This document shows, one piece after another, positions 44,001 through 53,849 of a stretch of DNA of 64,000 nucleotides. Each line of letters opens with the position of its first letter. The stretch's first letter is position 1. The position numbers and the translations under genes are program-made. This DNA comes from Lineus longissimus. Lineage: Eukaryota; Nemertea; Pilidiophora; Heteronemertea; Lineidae. The notes beneath the pieces were generated by a model. The model worked only from the letters and a program-made list of their open reading frames with translations. It ran no database searches and was not told the origin of the DNA. The stretch is taken from NCBI RefSeq assembly GCF_910592395.1, contig NC_088313.1:5644501-5708500 (forward strand), given 5' to 3'.

Positions 44001-47000
44001 CGCCATTTGCTGTATGTCCCACTCAGACTTGGCTGTGAAAAGCCAACAGACTTCTATTTAAAGGGATCCAGTCGCGACTCTAGTCTTTCTTTTGACTAGC
44101 TGAACGTAGTAAAAATAACTTAATTGGTGATTACCTCGATGCAGTTCATTGACTGGAGTCAGTAATGTTATGCATAGTTATGCAATGTTACCCAGATGCC
44201 CAGCTCACAAAATCAACTACCTGGGGGAACTCGAAACAGGTTTCCTTTCTTCCAGGAGAAACTAATAATGATTGGTCCCACTTTTGCCATGTGGAGTGTT
44301 ATACATGTAATGTGCTCTTGGTGTGAAAGTGTTTTGCTTGTGAAAGTGTTGTGTTTGTTTCGTGTCAATCTTTAAGAAACATCAGTTCTCACTTTAACCC
44401 TTGTCTACCCTGAAATCTACGTATGCCTCAAATAAGCAGCTTCTTATTGAGAGGAAAACCTGATCAATTTCGACTGTTACCAATTTAATTACCTGGCCGG
44501 ATGGAAGGAAAATGTAGGGCAACACATTCAAATGAATCCAACAATCCGACCACTAATTAACACCTCAAAGCACCATTGGTAGCCAAAAAGCCATTGACTC
44601 AATGCTTTTTAAGGCTGGGGTTTACTTATGACACATCCATTGTGCGCTTAGAACGAACAGATACTAACATATTGATCATAAAAGGTTACCTATTTGTTTC
44701 AAAGTATATTTCAGTTTTAACCTTTATCTTTCAATTCTGCAGAAAAAATATTAATTTTGACCAATTAGAATAGAGTTAATTAGCTTTTAATAAGAGGTCA
44801 TCATTTGAGTTTTGAACAATCCTGCAGACTTCGCGATGCGACATATCCGTTTCAGAAATGGACTGTCACATCGAGGCATGGTGAGTGCAGGTATATTGCA
44901 TTTAATTGGTAAAAACAAATTAATACCCTAAGAGGCTTGGTTTACAACTTCCTGAATTATTGCCCTTTTTCCGCCCAAATATTAAGATAAAGCGGTCGTT
45001 GCTATCTTGCATGCACGGGTGGCTATAATGATCGTAAAAAACAAATTTTAAATATATCCATCCATAAAAGAGACCGCCCGTTACAGCTTTGTTATTGTAA
45101 TTCACTTCATTCCCGCCACTGCCTCTAGCTGTTCGGATATTCTGTGGTCACATGTATGTGGTCAACTGCAAACCAGATCAATGGGTCTATCTCTGACTGA
45201 CCGACCATGTAAGCCAAAAACTGCATTAAAAAAAATAAACTCCTGAAAATACTATATCTGCACAACGAAAGGAATTAGGGAGTTTTCGCGAGGCCCCCGA
45301 AACGTCAACGTGAACGCATATCACTTTGTTCGACATCGTTATCATGAGCAATGAGATACAGTAGGCGCTCACGTCGGTGTTTCGGGGTATTTGCGAAAAC
45401 TCCCTATTTTGTATGTACTGGGTGCGGAGGAAGCATTGGTTCAAAGAATCGCCGCTTGTCAATAGGGAGAGGCTAGATCATCAACGATCCGAGTAGATGT
45501 TATGGCGGGATCCGGAGTTCTAGAAGCACGTGTAGTATTAGCCACATGACTCCTACGTCATTGGCGGGTGAAAGTAAACACGGCCGACACGGCGTGAGTC
45601 GTCAAGTCAGAGAAGAATGGTGGGTTTTCTGGTAGTTGATAATGAATGCAACCAGAACCAATGAAATTTGGGGGCATAAATGTCCGTAACAGGACTGACA
45701 CAAAATCAGCTAGAAGTTGACAAGGATCAGAGATAAATGGTGTTGTAGTTCTATTCTCTGCAGATGGGTTACCCCCAGACAGAAGTTAGGAAGAAAGTAC
45801 CTTCAAGATATAGCAAAGTCAAAATGTACGAGAATACAACTAGACTGGCACTGGGAGTGCAGTGGGACTCACCTCCCCCCTGAATCCCCTACCCGCTTGA
45901 CGCATCAACCCAGAAAATTATCAGACATCACTGACTTGACCCTAATATATCATGATTACGATATCTCCGTCATGAATGCCACTGCCGAGAAATAAGTGTC
46001 AACAAATAGCACGTGGTATTGTTTACTGCAGCCTAAATATAGAAATAAACAATGACACGTGGTATCTAAACACATGCGCAATCGATGACATGTTTTTAAT
46101 TCAGCGCATGCGCAATACATCGACTCGGATCGTTGATAATCTAGCCTCTCCTTTGGCAATAGTCCTGACGCCTATATCATAAAGATTTTTAATGAGGTTC
46201 CATTGTGGTATTATGGAAGGATTTAAGTCCACAGTAAGCCATGTCATTTTAAATACTTTCATATAGCGTTTTTATCGTGTCATTCCATTAACTTTAGCAG
46301 GCCTTCGAATCTAAGGTGTACCATTAAAAATCATAAAAATCTGTTCAAACGTGGGTTGGGATTTTGTGCTTGTACCGTAATTAACGGATCTGGATGTAGG
46401 AAAATGAATGAACTATTGTAGGTAAAATGTTACAGCTCGATAGAATGATTCCTCGATATAACATCGAGTAGCTGAGACCACCCTGGCGCTATGGCTGTTG
46501 GCAAGTAGTAAGCGTAATGATACTAAACATGTACCCGTCTACCACGATATTTTTACGTGAAATTACTAAGCTCTATTTTTTTTAACCGAAGCAACCGATA
46601 GATGAAAAATCTCAGTGCAACAGAAATTTGGTGACAGACATTTTGATACTGAGTGGTGAACTCTGTTTCAAAACGACCTTCTGCATTGTGTCCTGTCTGA
46701 GATTAAGAATAGCAAGGCACAGACGGCTATGGACCCTTTTTAGAATAGACATGCAAGCACTGAGTTATTATTAATCAAATACAAACAAACTTTGAACAAG
46801 ATGTAATTTGTTGGCATAGACTGCAAGGAAATTGAAAATAGCAAAGGAAAAGAAATCATCCAGATGTTGTGGGCAACGCTAAACTGGTTCTAGTTTAATT
46901 ACATTCCTTCTAGAATGTCAATAATGAAACTAACAAATAGATCAATAATATTTTTTAGCCAATTTAATTACTAGTAAATTTTAGAATGATTTAGGAAACG

Positions 47001-48093
47001 ACTTAATCAATTATTTGGAACCAACTGAAATTTATTCAGATATATCAACAAGTGTATTTTGTAAATTCGTTCCTGTCCCGTCTATAACTGACCAAGATAA
47101 ATACTATTAAATATTCTACCCGAGTAATGACAATAAACTTACCTTTGCCTGCCCCGACTGACCCCACACCAACATAAACTCAGATTGCCGCTTTTTACGT
47201 CTTTTAGCCGTACAACTGCTGTTACAATAATATGTAAACCGTTTTTCAGGCGTCCACGATAGTCTCCACGTTTCAGATGCTGACCCTCGCATCGAAAATC
47301 CAGTCTTTGGGTCGACTAAAGGAACCCCAATCTTCCATTTAAGGTACCTTCTTGATATGCCCTGCTCTTAAAGTGACCGTCATCAAGATGCCATTAGCAC
47401 TAATGGAGCAATATTATGCTTTATGAAATAGGCGCCTGGCTGTGAACTCCAACCATACGAGGCTTTTTACTATTAAACATACCAGGGTCAAACGATGCTT
47501 TATGTTTCTGAACCTCTCCAATAATGTGTCTCGAGAGAAATTCCAGCAACTCCAGTACCCTCTTGAAGGCTTTTGTCCGAGGCAGGTATCTCGCTGGTGG
47601 GAAGACATCAACCATTAACCCGGAAGAAAAGATGTCCGTAGCCTCGCTGTTAGCCTTGTAAAGAGTCTGGAACTCTTCATCTTCAAGCTCGAAACTGCAA
47701 CCAGACAAATGTCATAAGGAAGAGATACAATCCATCACAGCATTGCGTGACCATGTTTATGTCAATTGCAGGAGACGATGCCCTCGCAAAAACAGAGTAC
47801 CCCTCTCCCCATCTCCTTTCTCGAAGGAATGAGACCTCCAGTTGCCTCAACAGGGAAACTAAAATATTAACAATCTCCTGAGTTCTAACTGCAAGAATTG
47901 AGGAGCAACAAGACGACGTGGTACTTACTTTTTATCAAAACACATGGCGCATATGACATTGTAAACTTGTAATGTCAGAAGCGGACGAGGATCAAATGCT
48001 TCCTTACTCCTTGCTCTACCCCGAAATACTTTCATACCCTTTTCGACGCTCGCGTGGACCAACGTTTCAAGCCGTCCTCCCAAAAGAAGGTTT
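35075..48093 (-). CDS. CYP2-like cytochrome P450, six 3' exons; N-terminal exon(s) not found
   Basis: Minus-strand exons: 48093-47929, 47694-47483, 41367-41245, 36831-36727, 35834-35700 and 35418-35075. Consensus splice sites and matching phases (2, then 1 throughout) give about 360 aa. In order: helix C-D region ending [10 protein letters not shown]; a segment with [21 protein letters not shown] and [16 protein letters not shown]; the I-helix [14 protein letters not shown], whose AGSET spans a splice junction; the K-helix YECMR (ExxR) with PLGVPHRA; then [10 protein letters not shown], the heme loop [14 protein letters not shown] with its Cys, and the C-terminus. It is a microsomal monooxygenase of the CYP2 clan. 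The membrane anchor, proline hinge and WxxxR motif (about 130 aa) should lie above 48.1 kb but I could not see them, so the gene may be partial. Introns of 4.4 and 6.1 kb hold several transposons. Confidence 0.88.
36067..36179. repeat. Hairpin element (MITE-like) in a P450 intron
   Basis: Terminal inverted repeats of about 26 bp: GGTATTGGTTGTCGCACCC then AAACCGC at the left, mirrored at the right by GCGGTTTGGGTGCGACAATC. An inner inverted pair (AACACCG ... CGAGGTGTT) lies between. A related GCGGTTTGGGT motif occurs again at about 36281. Confidence 0.75.
37140..39031. other. P450 intron sequence without genes
   Basis: No exon or element recognised except the tRNA-like segment at 38218-38290. 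Confidence 0.4.
38218..38290 (+). repeat. tRNA-like pseudogene or tRNA-derived SINE head
   Basis: A D-arm (GTCT, loop, AGAC) and a perfect 5 bp anticodon arm (CTGGC GATACAC GCCAG) are in tRNA spacing, followed by a B-box-like GGTTTCGAAAAC and a T-rich tract. The T-stem and acceptor stem do not pair and position 33 is A rather than T, so it is not a functional tRNA. Confidence 0.4.
39041..41118. mobile_element. Mutator-like TIR element, copy 1, with a nested insertion
   Basis: Ends are GGTAGGTGATAAAGTATGG (left) and the inverse of GGTAGTTGATAAAGTATGG (right), matching for over 50 bp. A perfect 9 bp duplication, ATTTAACTT, flanks it at 39032-39040 and 41119-41127. Interior sequence matches the copy at 51052-52096 in inverse orientation. 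A 9 bp target duplication is typical of Mutator-like elements. No transposase was seen. It is interrupted by a second element (about 39871-40950). Confidence 0.85.
39871..40950. mobile_element. TIR element nested in the Mutator-like copy 1
   Basis: Comparison with the uninterrupted copy at 51.2 kb shows that about 1.08 kb is extra here. It is flanked by inverted repeats AGCCCCCCTTTAGG (39892-39905) and its inverse (about 40933-40947). The left edge has about 20 bp outside the inverted repeat, so the exact limits are uncertain. It contains several GGGGGAGCTCCCCC-type blocks and long C and G runs and codes for nothing recognisable. Confidence 0.7.
41400..42470. other. P450 intron sequence, nothing recognised
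   Basis: AT-rich intron DNA between the DNLKDF exon and the tandem duplication. No exon, repeat or element recognised. Confidence 0.4.
42471..45418 (+). repeat. 1.5 kb tandem duplication in a P450 intron
   Basis: Unit 1 (42471-43986) and unit 2 (43987-45418) begin with ACAACCAACAACGACGCC and are nearly identical. Unit 2 lacks about 83 bp (near 42731-42813 of unit 1) and a 3 bp ATA. Few substitutions separate them, so the duplication is recent. A diverged relative of part of the unit (TACAGCTTTGTTA, CAATGGG.CTATCTCTGAC) occurs at 54360-54480. Confidence 0.93.
43847..43975. repeat. Hairpin MITE, copied in both duplication units (second at 45277-45405)
   Basis: AGGGAGTTTTCGCGAGGCCCC at the left pairs with the inverse of GGGTATTTGCGAAAACTCCCT at the right; the inverted repeats extend about 45 bp into the 129 bp element. 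Confidence 0.85.
45466..46153. mobile_element. Nonautonomous TIR element, 0.69 kb
   Basis: Left end GGAGAGGCTAGATCATCAAC and right end (inverse) GGAGAGGCTAGATTATCAAC continue to match for about 38 bp (CGATCCGAGT.GATGT). Flanking bases TGTCAATAG and TGGCAATAG match at 8 of 9 positions, a possible 9 bp target duplication. No coding content. Confidence 0.75.
46163..47400. other. P450 intron sequence, nothing recognised
   Basis: AT-rich intron DNA between the tandem duplication and the FELEDE exon. No ORF or repeat of note. Confidence 0.4.
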
Positions 48094-48553
48094 CTGCAAG
48101 TAAGATACATGTACTTTACATTCTTGAAAAGGGTTTGATTACACATTTTAGTACGCAATCATGCATGTATCTAACTTGAAATGTGCAAGCTTTCGATCGA
48201 AAGTCAACTTTTTAGTTGTTTGATCGTATTTCCTTTATCAGGTTAGTAGTATATAGGGTAGATGGGGACATTTTTTTTTATTTTTTAAATTTAAATTTGA
48301 TTAAAATGTGGACCTTTTTCTCGTCCTGTAATATGAGGAAATGTATACTTTGGTAGCCATGTTGATTACTTGTAAAAACATTGTTTCAAGTGTTTGTTAA
48401 TCCTTTGCGGTGTTGTTCTTTGTTGTATAAATATGCTTTAAGTGTGGCAATGTTGATTTGTGGCCACTTGGCTTGTTTTTGATGTGAGAGGGTCATTATT
48501 TTAACTTGCCTCGATTGTTTTTTTGTAACCATTTGAGTTGTTTTGTCGGTTGT

Positions 48554-48835
48554 TGTGTGATGTCTTTCAACAGGTTAGCTAGACAGGCCAGGTGTAGTTT
48601 TCTTAGGGTTTTGACCAGCTTATGGCGGAGATAGTTTTGTGGTCAACCTGTTGCCCTGGCCAACTCATGAGTACAAAATATGAGTTGTTTTGATGGATTC
48701 GATTGCTGTGTGATGTCTTTTAACACTGTTTGCAAGGCGAATTGTAGTTTTCTTGGGTTTTGAACAGCTTGTGGCGGTGATAGTTTTGTGGTCGATGTGT
48801 TGCCTTGGCCAACTAATGAGTACACAATAGTTGTC
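48554..48835 (+). repeat. Diverged tandem repeat, period about 153 bp
   Basis: Two units share TGTGATGTCTTT, TTGTAGTTTTCTT (GTGTAG in unit 1), AGTTTTGTGGTC and GGCCAACT.ATGAGTACA. Lies just upstream of the first recognised P450 exon. Confidence 0.7.
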
Positions 48836-49629
48836 TAGGCAAATGCAGGCCATTACTTCGAAATAATTTGCAATGGATGATGAATGGTCGACAATATGGA
48901 ATCTAAATATGGAAGGCCGGACCACCTTGGGGCATCAGGGTTTGTGCCTGCTCTGATTGCTTGCATGACAACACATAACGTGTGCGCGTTATTACCACAG
49001 CCATTCCGACCGATCTCATTCTTTGAAAATCTGCAAATTTAAGATCTTGATTTCAAAGTCGGGGAGGGGTCAGATGAATTGCTGATGTTATCAAAAATTT
49101 TCCAATGTTTTTTTGGTGCACGATCATAAAACGCCAATGTATTAGAAACAGTCTGCATTGATCGTTCTGTCAGGGATTTGTGCGTTGTACAGAATGAAGC
49201 TCAGAAATAATCCAATAACTATGCTTTGCATCTAAAAAATCTGGTTTATTCCTAAAAATTTTCAATAACTTAAGCCAATACAAATTATTGTGGCTTTTTT
49301 GTGTATTCCTTATGATCAAGGTTCAAGAAAGGCTCAGAAAAGCCATTTTTACAATCTTGCAATATACACATGTCTTGAAAATACATTTTTAACTGAGTGT
49401 CCTTTTTCATAGTGCCAATTACTAATGGTACAACTTAAATTTGTTGCCGGATATAGTTCGGAAATCCCACTGGTTCGTTGAAATTTCGATCTTACCGTAG
49501 AGCACTTTCTAGCTATTTTCTGCATCTGACATTTCTTCGTCAGACTCCACGTCTGAGGGTATCATTCGGTACAAAATATATTTTCGATGAGACAGTGCAG
49601 AGCGTACGGCCTCATCTCGATCAAAGTCA
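48836..49629. other. No gene seen; possible location of missing P450 exon
   Basis: I searched the minus strand for the P450 WxxxR and proline-rich hinge motifs and did not find them here. Confidence 0.3.
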
Positions 49630-49732
49630 TCATCTTCCAGCTCTCTTGCCTTCGTCATTCATGTCATTATTGCCTTGTAAATCGGGTATTTGCGCAACAT
49701 TTGCATATTTAGTAGAAAGTTCTGAAAAAAAT

Positions 49733-50575
49733 CTAACGAAGACTTTTTCGATATTTTGGTAGGAGTTCCTCATGCACCCATTCTGCAGCATCTCTCTTGT
49801 CCATCCCCTCTCCAATAAGTTCTGAAAATTTTCGGTCTTTTTCATCCCTGTGTACAGCATAGACTTTCGCAATCATACTGTCAAAAACAGTCGATTTTAT
49901 ATCCTTGGTCATATTCGTACTCTCACGGTTAGTATCACCATCATCTGATGAGACGGGAGCATACCTATGTTCCCCGAAGAGGCACCTATCTTCCCCGATG
50001 AGGTACCTATGTTCCCCGGTACCTATATTCCCAGTACCTATGTCCGCAAAGAAAAGTGTGTTTTTTGTGATACGGTTTGTTTCCACAAATTCCTGGAAAG
50101 ACCTCACAGAATGAACTCACTGAATTCCAGGAAATTGCAATTCCCAGAAATCCCCCAAAAAGCAGAGTTTCAGTATTTTTTTTGTTTGTATTAAAAGACA
50201 TTTTTACTCAGCATAGATTCATTGTTTCGTGACTTAAAGGCCAAGGTGCACGCGCCTTTGCTTTAAATTGGTACAGACACTGTATCATAAAAACTATATG
50301 GGGGAACATAGGTACTGGGGAACATAGGTACCTCTTGGGGGAGCATAGGTACCTCTTGGAGGAACATAGGTACCGGGAACATAGGTACCAGGGAACATAG
50401 GGATGACCCCGATGTGACCTCCATGGACGAGTCGCTCTCAGATTCATTCCTGCTATAACCGGACACAATGCTTTCTTTATCGCTATCATCAGGAGCATCA
50501 ACTCGATGCTTTGTCATACGATGTCGTTTCATGCTGAAATAGCTAGAGAAAACTTTGGTGCACTCCTCGTGGCTT
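49733..50575 (-). pseudogene. Zinc-finger/acidic ORF split by an insertion
   Basis: Reading leftward, a C2H2-like finger (CTKVFSSYFSMKRHRMTKH, the first Cys not evident) is followed by an acidic Ser/Asp-rich stretch ending MEVTSGS. After the element at 49960-50402 the acidic character resumes (SSDDGDTNRES) and leads to a charged C-terminal segment with MIAKVYAVHRDEKDRKFSEL and a stop at 49733. I infer one gene, interrupted. Its family is unknown to me; it could be a host gene or part of a large transposon. No splice sites were assigned. Confidence 0.4.
49960..50402. mobile_element. Element with inverted minisatellite arms
   Basis: The left arm (49960-50045) is a tandem array of about five units of the type ACCTATGTTCCCCG. 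The right arm (50299-50402) holds about six units in inverse orientation (GGGAACATAGGTACC). The 250 bp between is AT-rich and unique. The whole could fold into a large hairpin, as in foldback-type elements. Confidence 0.7.
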
Positions 50576-50837
50576 TATGCTTTGGGCCTGAGATTAAAGT
50601 ACCAGTCGACTTTTTGTTGCAGTATGCTTGTTCTTCTTCTGGTTCATCAGTAAACTATTTTTCTGAACGTGTTTGATGTTTTTCCAACTTTGTTTCAGCT
50701 CTCAGATGATAGAAAAACGCGTTATTCTTTTCAGCACGCGCAAGTCCTGGCGCAAAAGACCTTTCCCGCACGTGAGTCGAGTGAACGCCGAGATCCGAGT
50801 TCACGTCACCTCCCTATTAAGACGCAACGTCATTTCC

Positions 50838-50960
50838 ATTTATCGTCGTAGTTGCGGGGTAATCAAGCGCCATCAGCGTGACGTCGGAAAAATCAAGGGG
50901 GAGATCCTAGCTCCAGGAAACGCCTTACTAGTGCATCTTTCCACGTGCGGGAAGAGTCGA
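50838..50960 (+). repeat. Dispersed repeat, copy 2 (partner at 31258-31400)
   Basis: See the copy at 31.3 kb; the core GCGGGGTAATCAAGCGCC and GTCGGAAAAATC are shared in the same orientation. Confidence 0.6.
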
Positions 50961-50998
50961 TACGTGGAGAGCTTACTCGGGTCAAATCTGATTCAACA

Positions 50999-52279
50999 GA
51001 GAGGTTACGATTTCGATCCGAGAACGAGAACGAGAACGAGGTGTTTTTTTTGGTAGTTGATAAAGCTTGGAATTAGTGAAACCATGTAACCAGTGATAAA
51101 CCTTGGAATAGTCAGTACTAAACCGTGGAATCACTGTGCAAGTACCGCGCGAAATCGGGCGTGTTCCTTCCACGATTTATACCCTCCCAACTGCCAATCT
51201 CGTCCCAGCTGACTTTATTGATAGCAATTTGCCAGTAGTTCCAGAATCAACCTTTTTGTGGAGGATGACGTCATCATTGAATGCATTGGAAATGTGTTGT
51301 TGTCGTTAAAAATAAACTTATATTCATGACGGACCGCCATTTGCAAATATCTAATTATTGCTCTTCGATGAAAGCAAAAGTAAGCTTTTGTGATTGTTTT
51401 GTTTTCCATTTACTAAAATAAAACGTTTTATTAGAAGAATCATTTTGTATATATAATGCTTTGATAAAGCTCAGTAGATATGACGAACATGCACACGGGA
51501 ATCACTAAAAAATGTGTCCGCTTAGAACTGGTTACATCACGAAAATATCTCTACATCCCTCGATGTGTACATGAATATGTACGAAATCACTCACAGCGAA
51601 GGAATTTATTCACATTTTTCATCTCCAAACACCTTCGGTAATAAACCTTCATCTACGTTTCTACGGATAAGTGCCAGCCGGTACTGCATGATGTAGTCAA
51701 TCTTCTCTGTATCATTCTGTATGATCACGCCGCTCCGTAGTTCAAATAGGCCCCGTGTGGTGGCGTAGTAAGCGGAGCGCTGATTGGTCCATATTATGGG
51801 TGTGTGGTGGGCGTGTCGTGACGTGCATGCCTATATTTGGGAGATCAGTAATGTACACTGGAGGCGAGGTATGACTGGGTTGTTCTAAGATATAGATTAT
51901 TGAATCGGATATGCGACTGATTTCTAAACTACCGTCAAATTCCGATCTGATCATGTAAAAATAAGCTCCAAATATTGATTCGTAACCACCTTAGGTTCAA
52001 ATGGCATTATTTCATGTTTTTATGCATTTTTAGGACTGATTCCAAGGTTTATCACTGGTTTCAAGGTTTCACTGGTTCCAAGCTTTATCACCTACCGTTT
52101 TTTTTCTCTGGTGGGCGTCATCAAGTCAAACCGATTGTTTGGTATTATCGTTTTGAGGCATACCAGGCATTATAAACTCACTGTTTCATTTCGTTTCTGC
52201 CAACTGGCAATACGGTATCTATCGTAAAAATACCACCTCGTTTTCGTTCTCGTTCTCGAATCAAAACTCTTAACCTCTC
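50999..52279. mobile_element. Outer TIR element hosting the Mutator-like copy 2
   Basis: GAGAGGTTACGATTTCGATC followed by repeated GAGAAC units at the left is mirrored at the right by GTTCTC repeats and AACCTCTC. Without the inner 1.05 kb insertion and its target duplication the element would be about 230 bp, a MITE. Confidence 0.65.
51052..52096. mobile_element. Mutator-like TIR element, copy 2
   Basis: Ends GGTAGTTGATAAAGCTTGG and the inverse of GGTAGGTGATAAAGCTTGG. A perfect 9 bp duplication, GTTTTTTTT, flanks it (51043-51051 and 52097-52105). Interior matches copy 1 (39041-41118) in inverse orientation. A minus-strand frame at about 51604-51770 (GLFELRSGVI, IDYIMQYRLALIRRNVDEG) is open for over 50 codons and looks protein-like, but I do not recognise it. 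Confidence 0.85.
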
Positions 52280-52629
52280 TAATATCGGAAAAGCGCGATA
52301 ATTCAGTCAGATTTTGATATTTTTCCTTTTTTTGTGCAATTTGTTGATGGAAACTACTTATGTAGAATAGGAGGTGACTGAAGTCACGCGATTAGGAAGA
52401 ATTTTTGTTTAACGTCCTCGTTTTGGCAAAGGCTTTATGTTCTCGGCGAGGAAAGGTGAAAAGACAACCAGGGAAGCCACATTTTAGAGGGTTCATTCCT
52501 TACCCGTTACCTAAGCTGTGTTCTCACTGAATCCGATCTGAAGTCGTTCTCCGTAAAACGTCCGACGGAAAACGTTTTAGCAAAAACGCACAGGCCACAC
52601 TAGATTTTAAAAGCGTTCTCAAAGCGTCT

Positions 52630-53849
52630 TCAAAACGTTTTGAGCGGGTCACACTGAAGTCGTTCTGGTTGTAAGTTGACTGGCCTACCATCTAAGGTCG
52701 GATTATGGAAGGGTCTTGTCCCCAGCACCTCATCCAGTATAGTAAACTCCTCATTCGCCAAAATGTTCCGTGAACCAGTCCCAGAACGTTGCAAATTTGC
52801 TTTCGTTTTGTCATAATCATGCTTTAGGGCCTTAATCTTGCGGCGACACTGTTCAGGAGTGCGCTCCCACCCCTGATCAGACATGAGCTCAGCCAGCCTG
52901 GCGTAAATACCGTATTTGACGGTGTATAAGTCGCACCTATTTACATTAAAAAATCCCTCAAAAGTGAGGGGTGCGACTTATATATGGAAGTGCGACTTAT
53001 ACACAAAAAGCCCCAGTGAATGACGAAAATGATAATACACCCAAACCTAAAACATTGACCACTCTTACATGTACACGCATACAGCTGTACCCAAGCATAA
53101 TTACCGGTAATTTTCATTTGACCTCGATTCCTGAAAATTCCCACCGTTTCACCAATCAAAACCTCACAGACTTCGTTAGTATTTATTTTCTAGTAGTTTT
53201 GCTACGCCAGACGGCGAACCATTGTTTCAATGATCGTCTGCTCGAGGGTGAAAATGGCGCCGGCGCGAAGATTGTCACTCCAACAGACACTGCAATAACG
53301 TGGTTTCGTTGTGTTTCTCGGCTGCTGTTCTCCACTACTAACATATTAAGCCAGGGCGTTCAACGTTTTTTGGCCTTCTACCAATGATTTATTTATCATG
53401 GCATGACTGGGAAAGGATTTATGCCTGGAATGCAGCGAGACGCTCGAGTTGCCTAGGCTCGGCAGTGCGTGCATCAGCCGGATGTACGGGCCACTCCCGC
53501 CGCCAGACAAGATAAGATGACGCACATCTTGTTGTATTCAATGAAAAATCATCATCAGGCAGGCCCAAGATTACTTGAATCTTGTTGTATTCGATGAAAG
53601 AAATGTTCTTCAGACGACAAGCCCGAGGAAATCGTTATAGGTGTGCTAAGGGCTAAAAAACTTTTTACATCAACTTTTTGCGCCAAAGTCGGGGGTGCGA
53701 CTTATACACCCATGCGACTTATACACCGTCAAATACGGTAGGAGTATTTCTATGAACGTTTTGCATCTGCCCCTCTACGTCCTCGTCCCTCCACAGGCCC
53801 AGGAGGCAAGAACTTCAATCCTGGCCCACACATTACCTCGCCCAGCCAT
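52630..53849 (-). pseudogene. Myb/SANT-like DNA-binding protein, interrupted
   Basis: The start is the ATG at 53849 (MAGRGNVWARIEVLASW), which gives the first Trp helix of the Myb/SANT domain. A frameshift follows, then DEDVEGQMQNVHRNT up to the insertion at 53740. After the insertion the domain continues YARLAELMSDQGWERTPEQC, then RRKIKALKHDYDKTK and EFTILDEVLGTRP. In Harbinger elements such proteins bring the transposase to the ends. At least one frameshift plus the nested element disable it. Confidence 0.7.
52908..53740. mobile_element. ISL2EU/IS4EU-like MITE
   Basis: Inverted ends TACCGTATTTGACGGTGTAT followed by AAGTCGCAC resemble the widespread ISL2EU-type termini (TACCGTATTT, then AAGNCGCACC), as I recall them. 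Subterminal TGCGACTTATACAC copies occur at both sides. No nuclease ORF was recognised inside. Confidence 0.7.

Noticed and set aside
43146-44773. Repeated 65-codon ORF in both tandem duplication units
   Set aside because: Its near-identity follows from the recent duplication; no start context or domain.
49955-50402. CRISPR-like repeat arrays
   Set aside because: Units are contiguous or nearly so, without unique spacers of constant length, and the two arrays are inverted; eukaryotic context.
52971-53387. 138-codon ORF inside the ISL2EU-like element
   Set aside because: Lacks any nuclease motif of ISL2EU proteins and overlaps terminal repeats.
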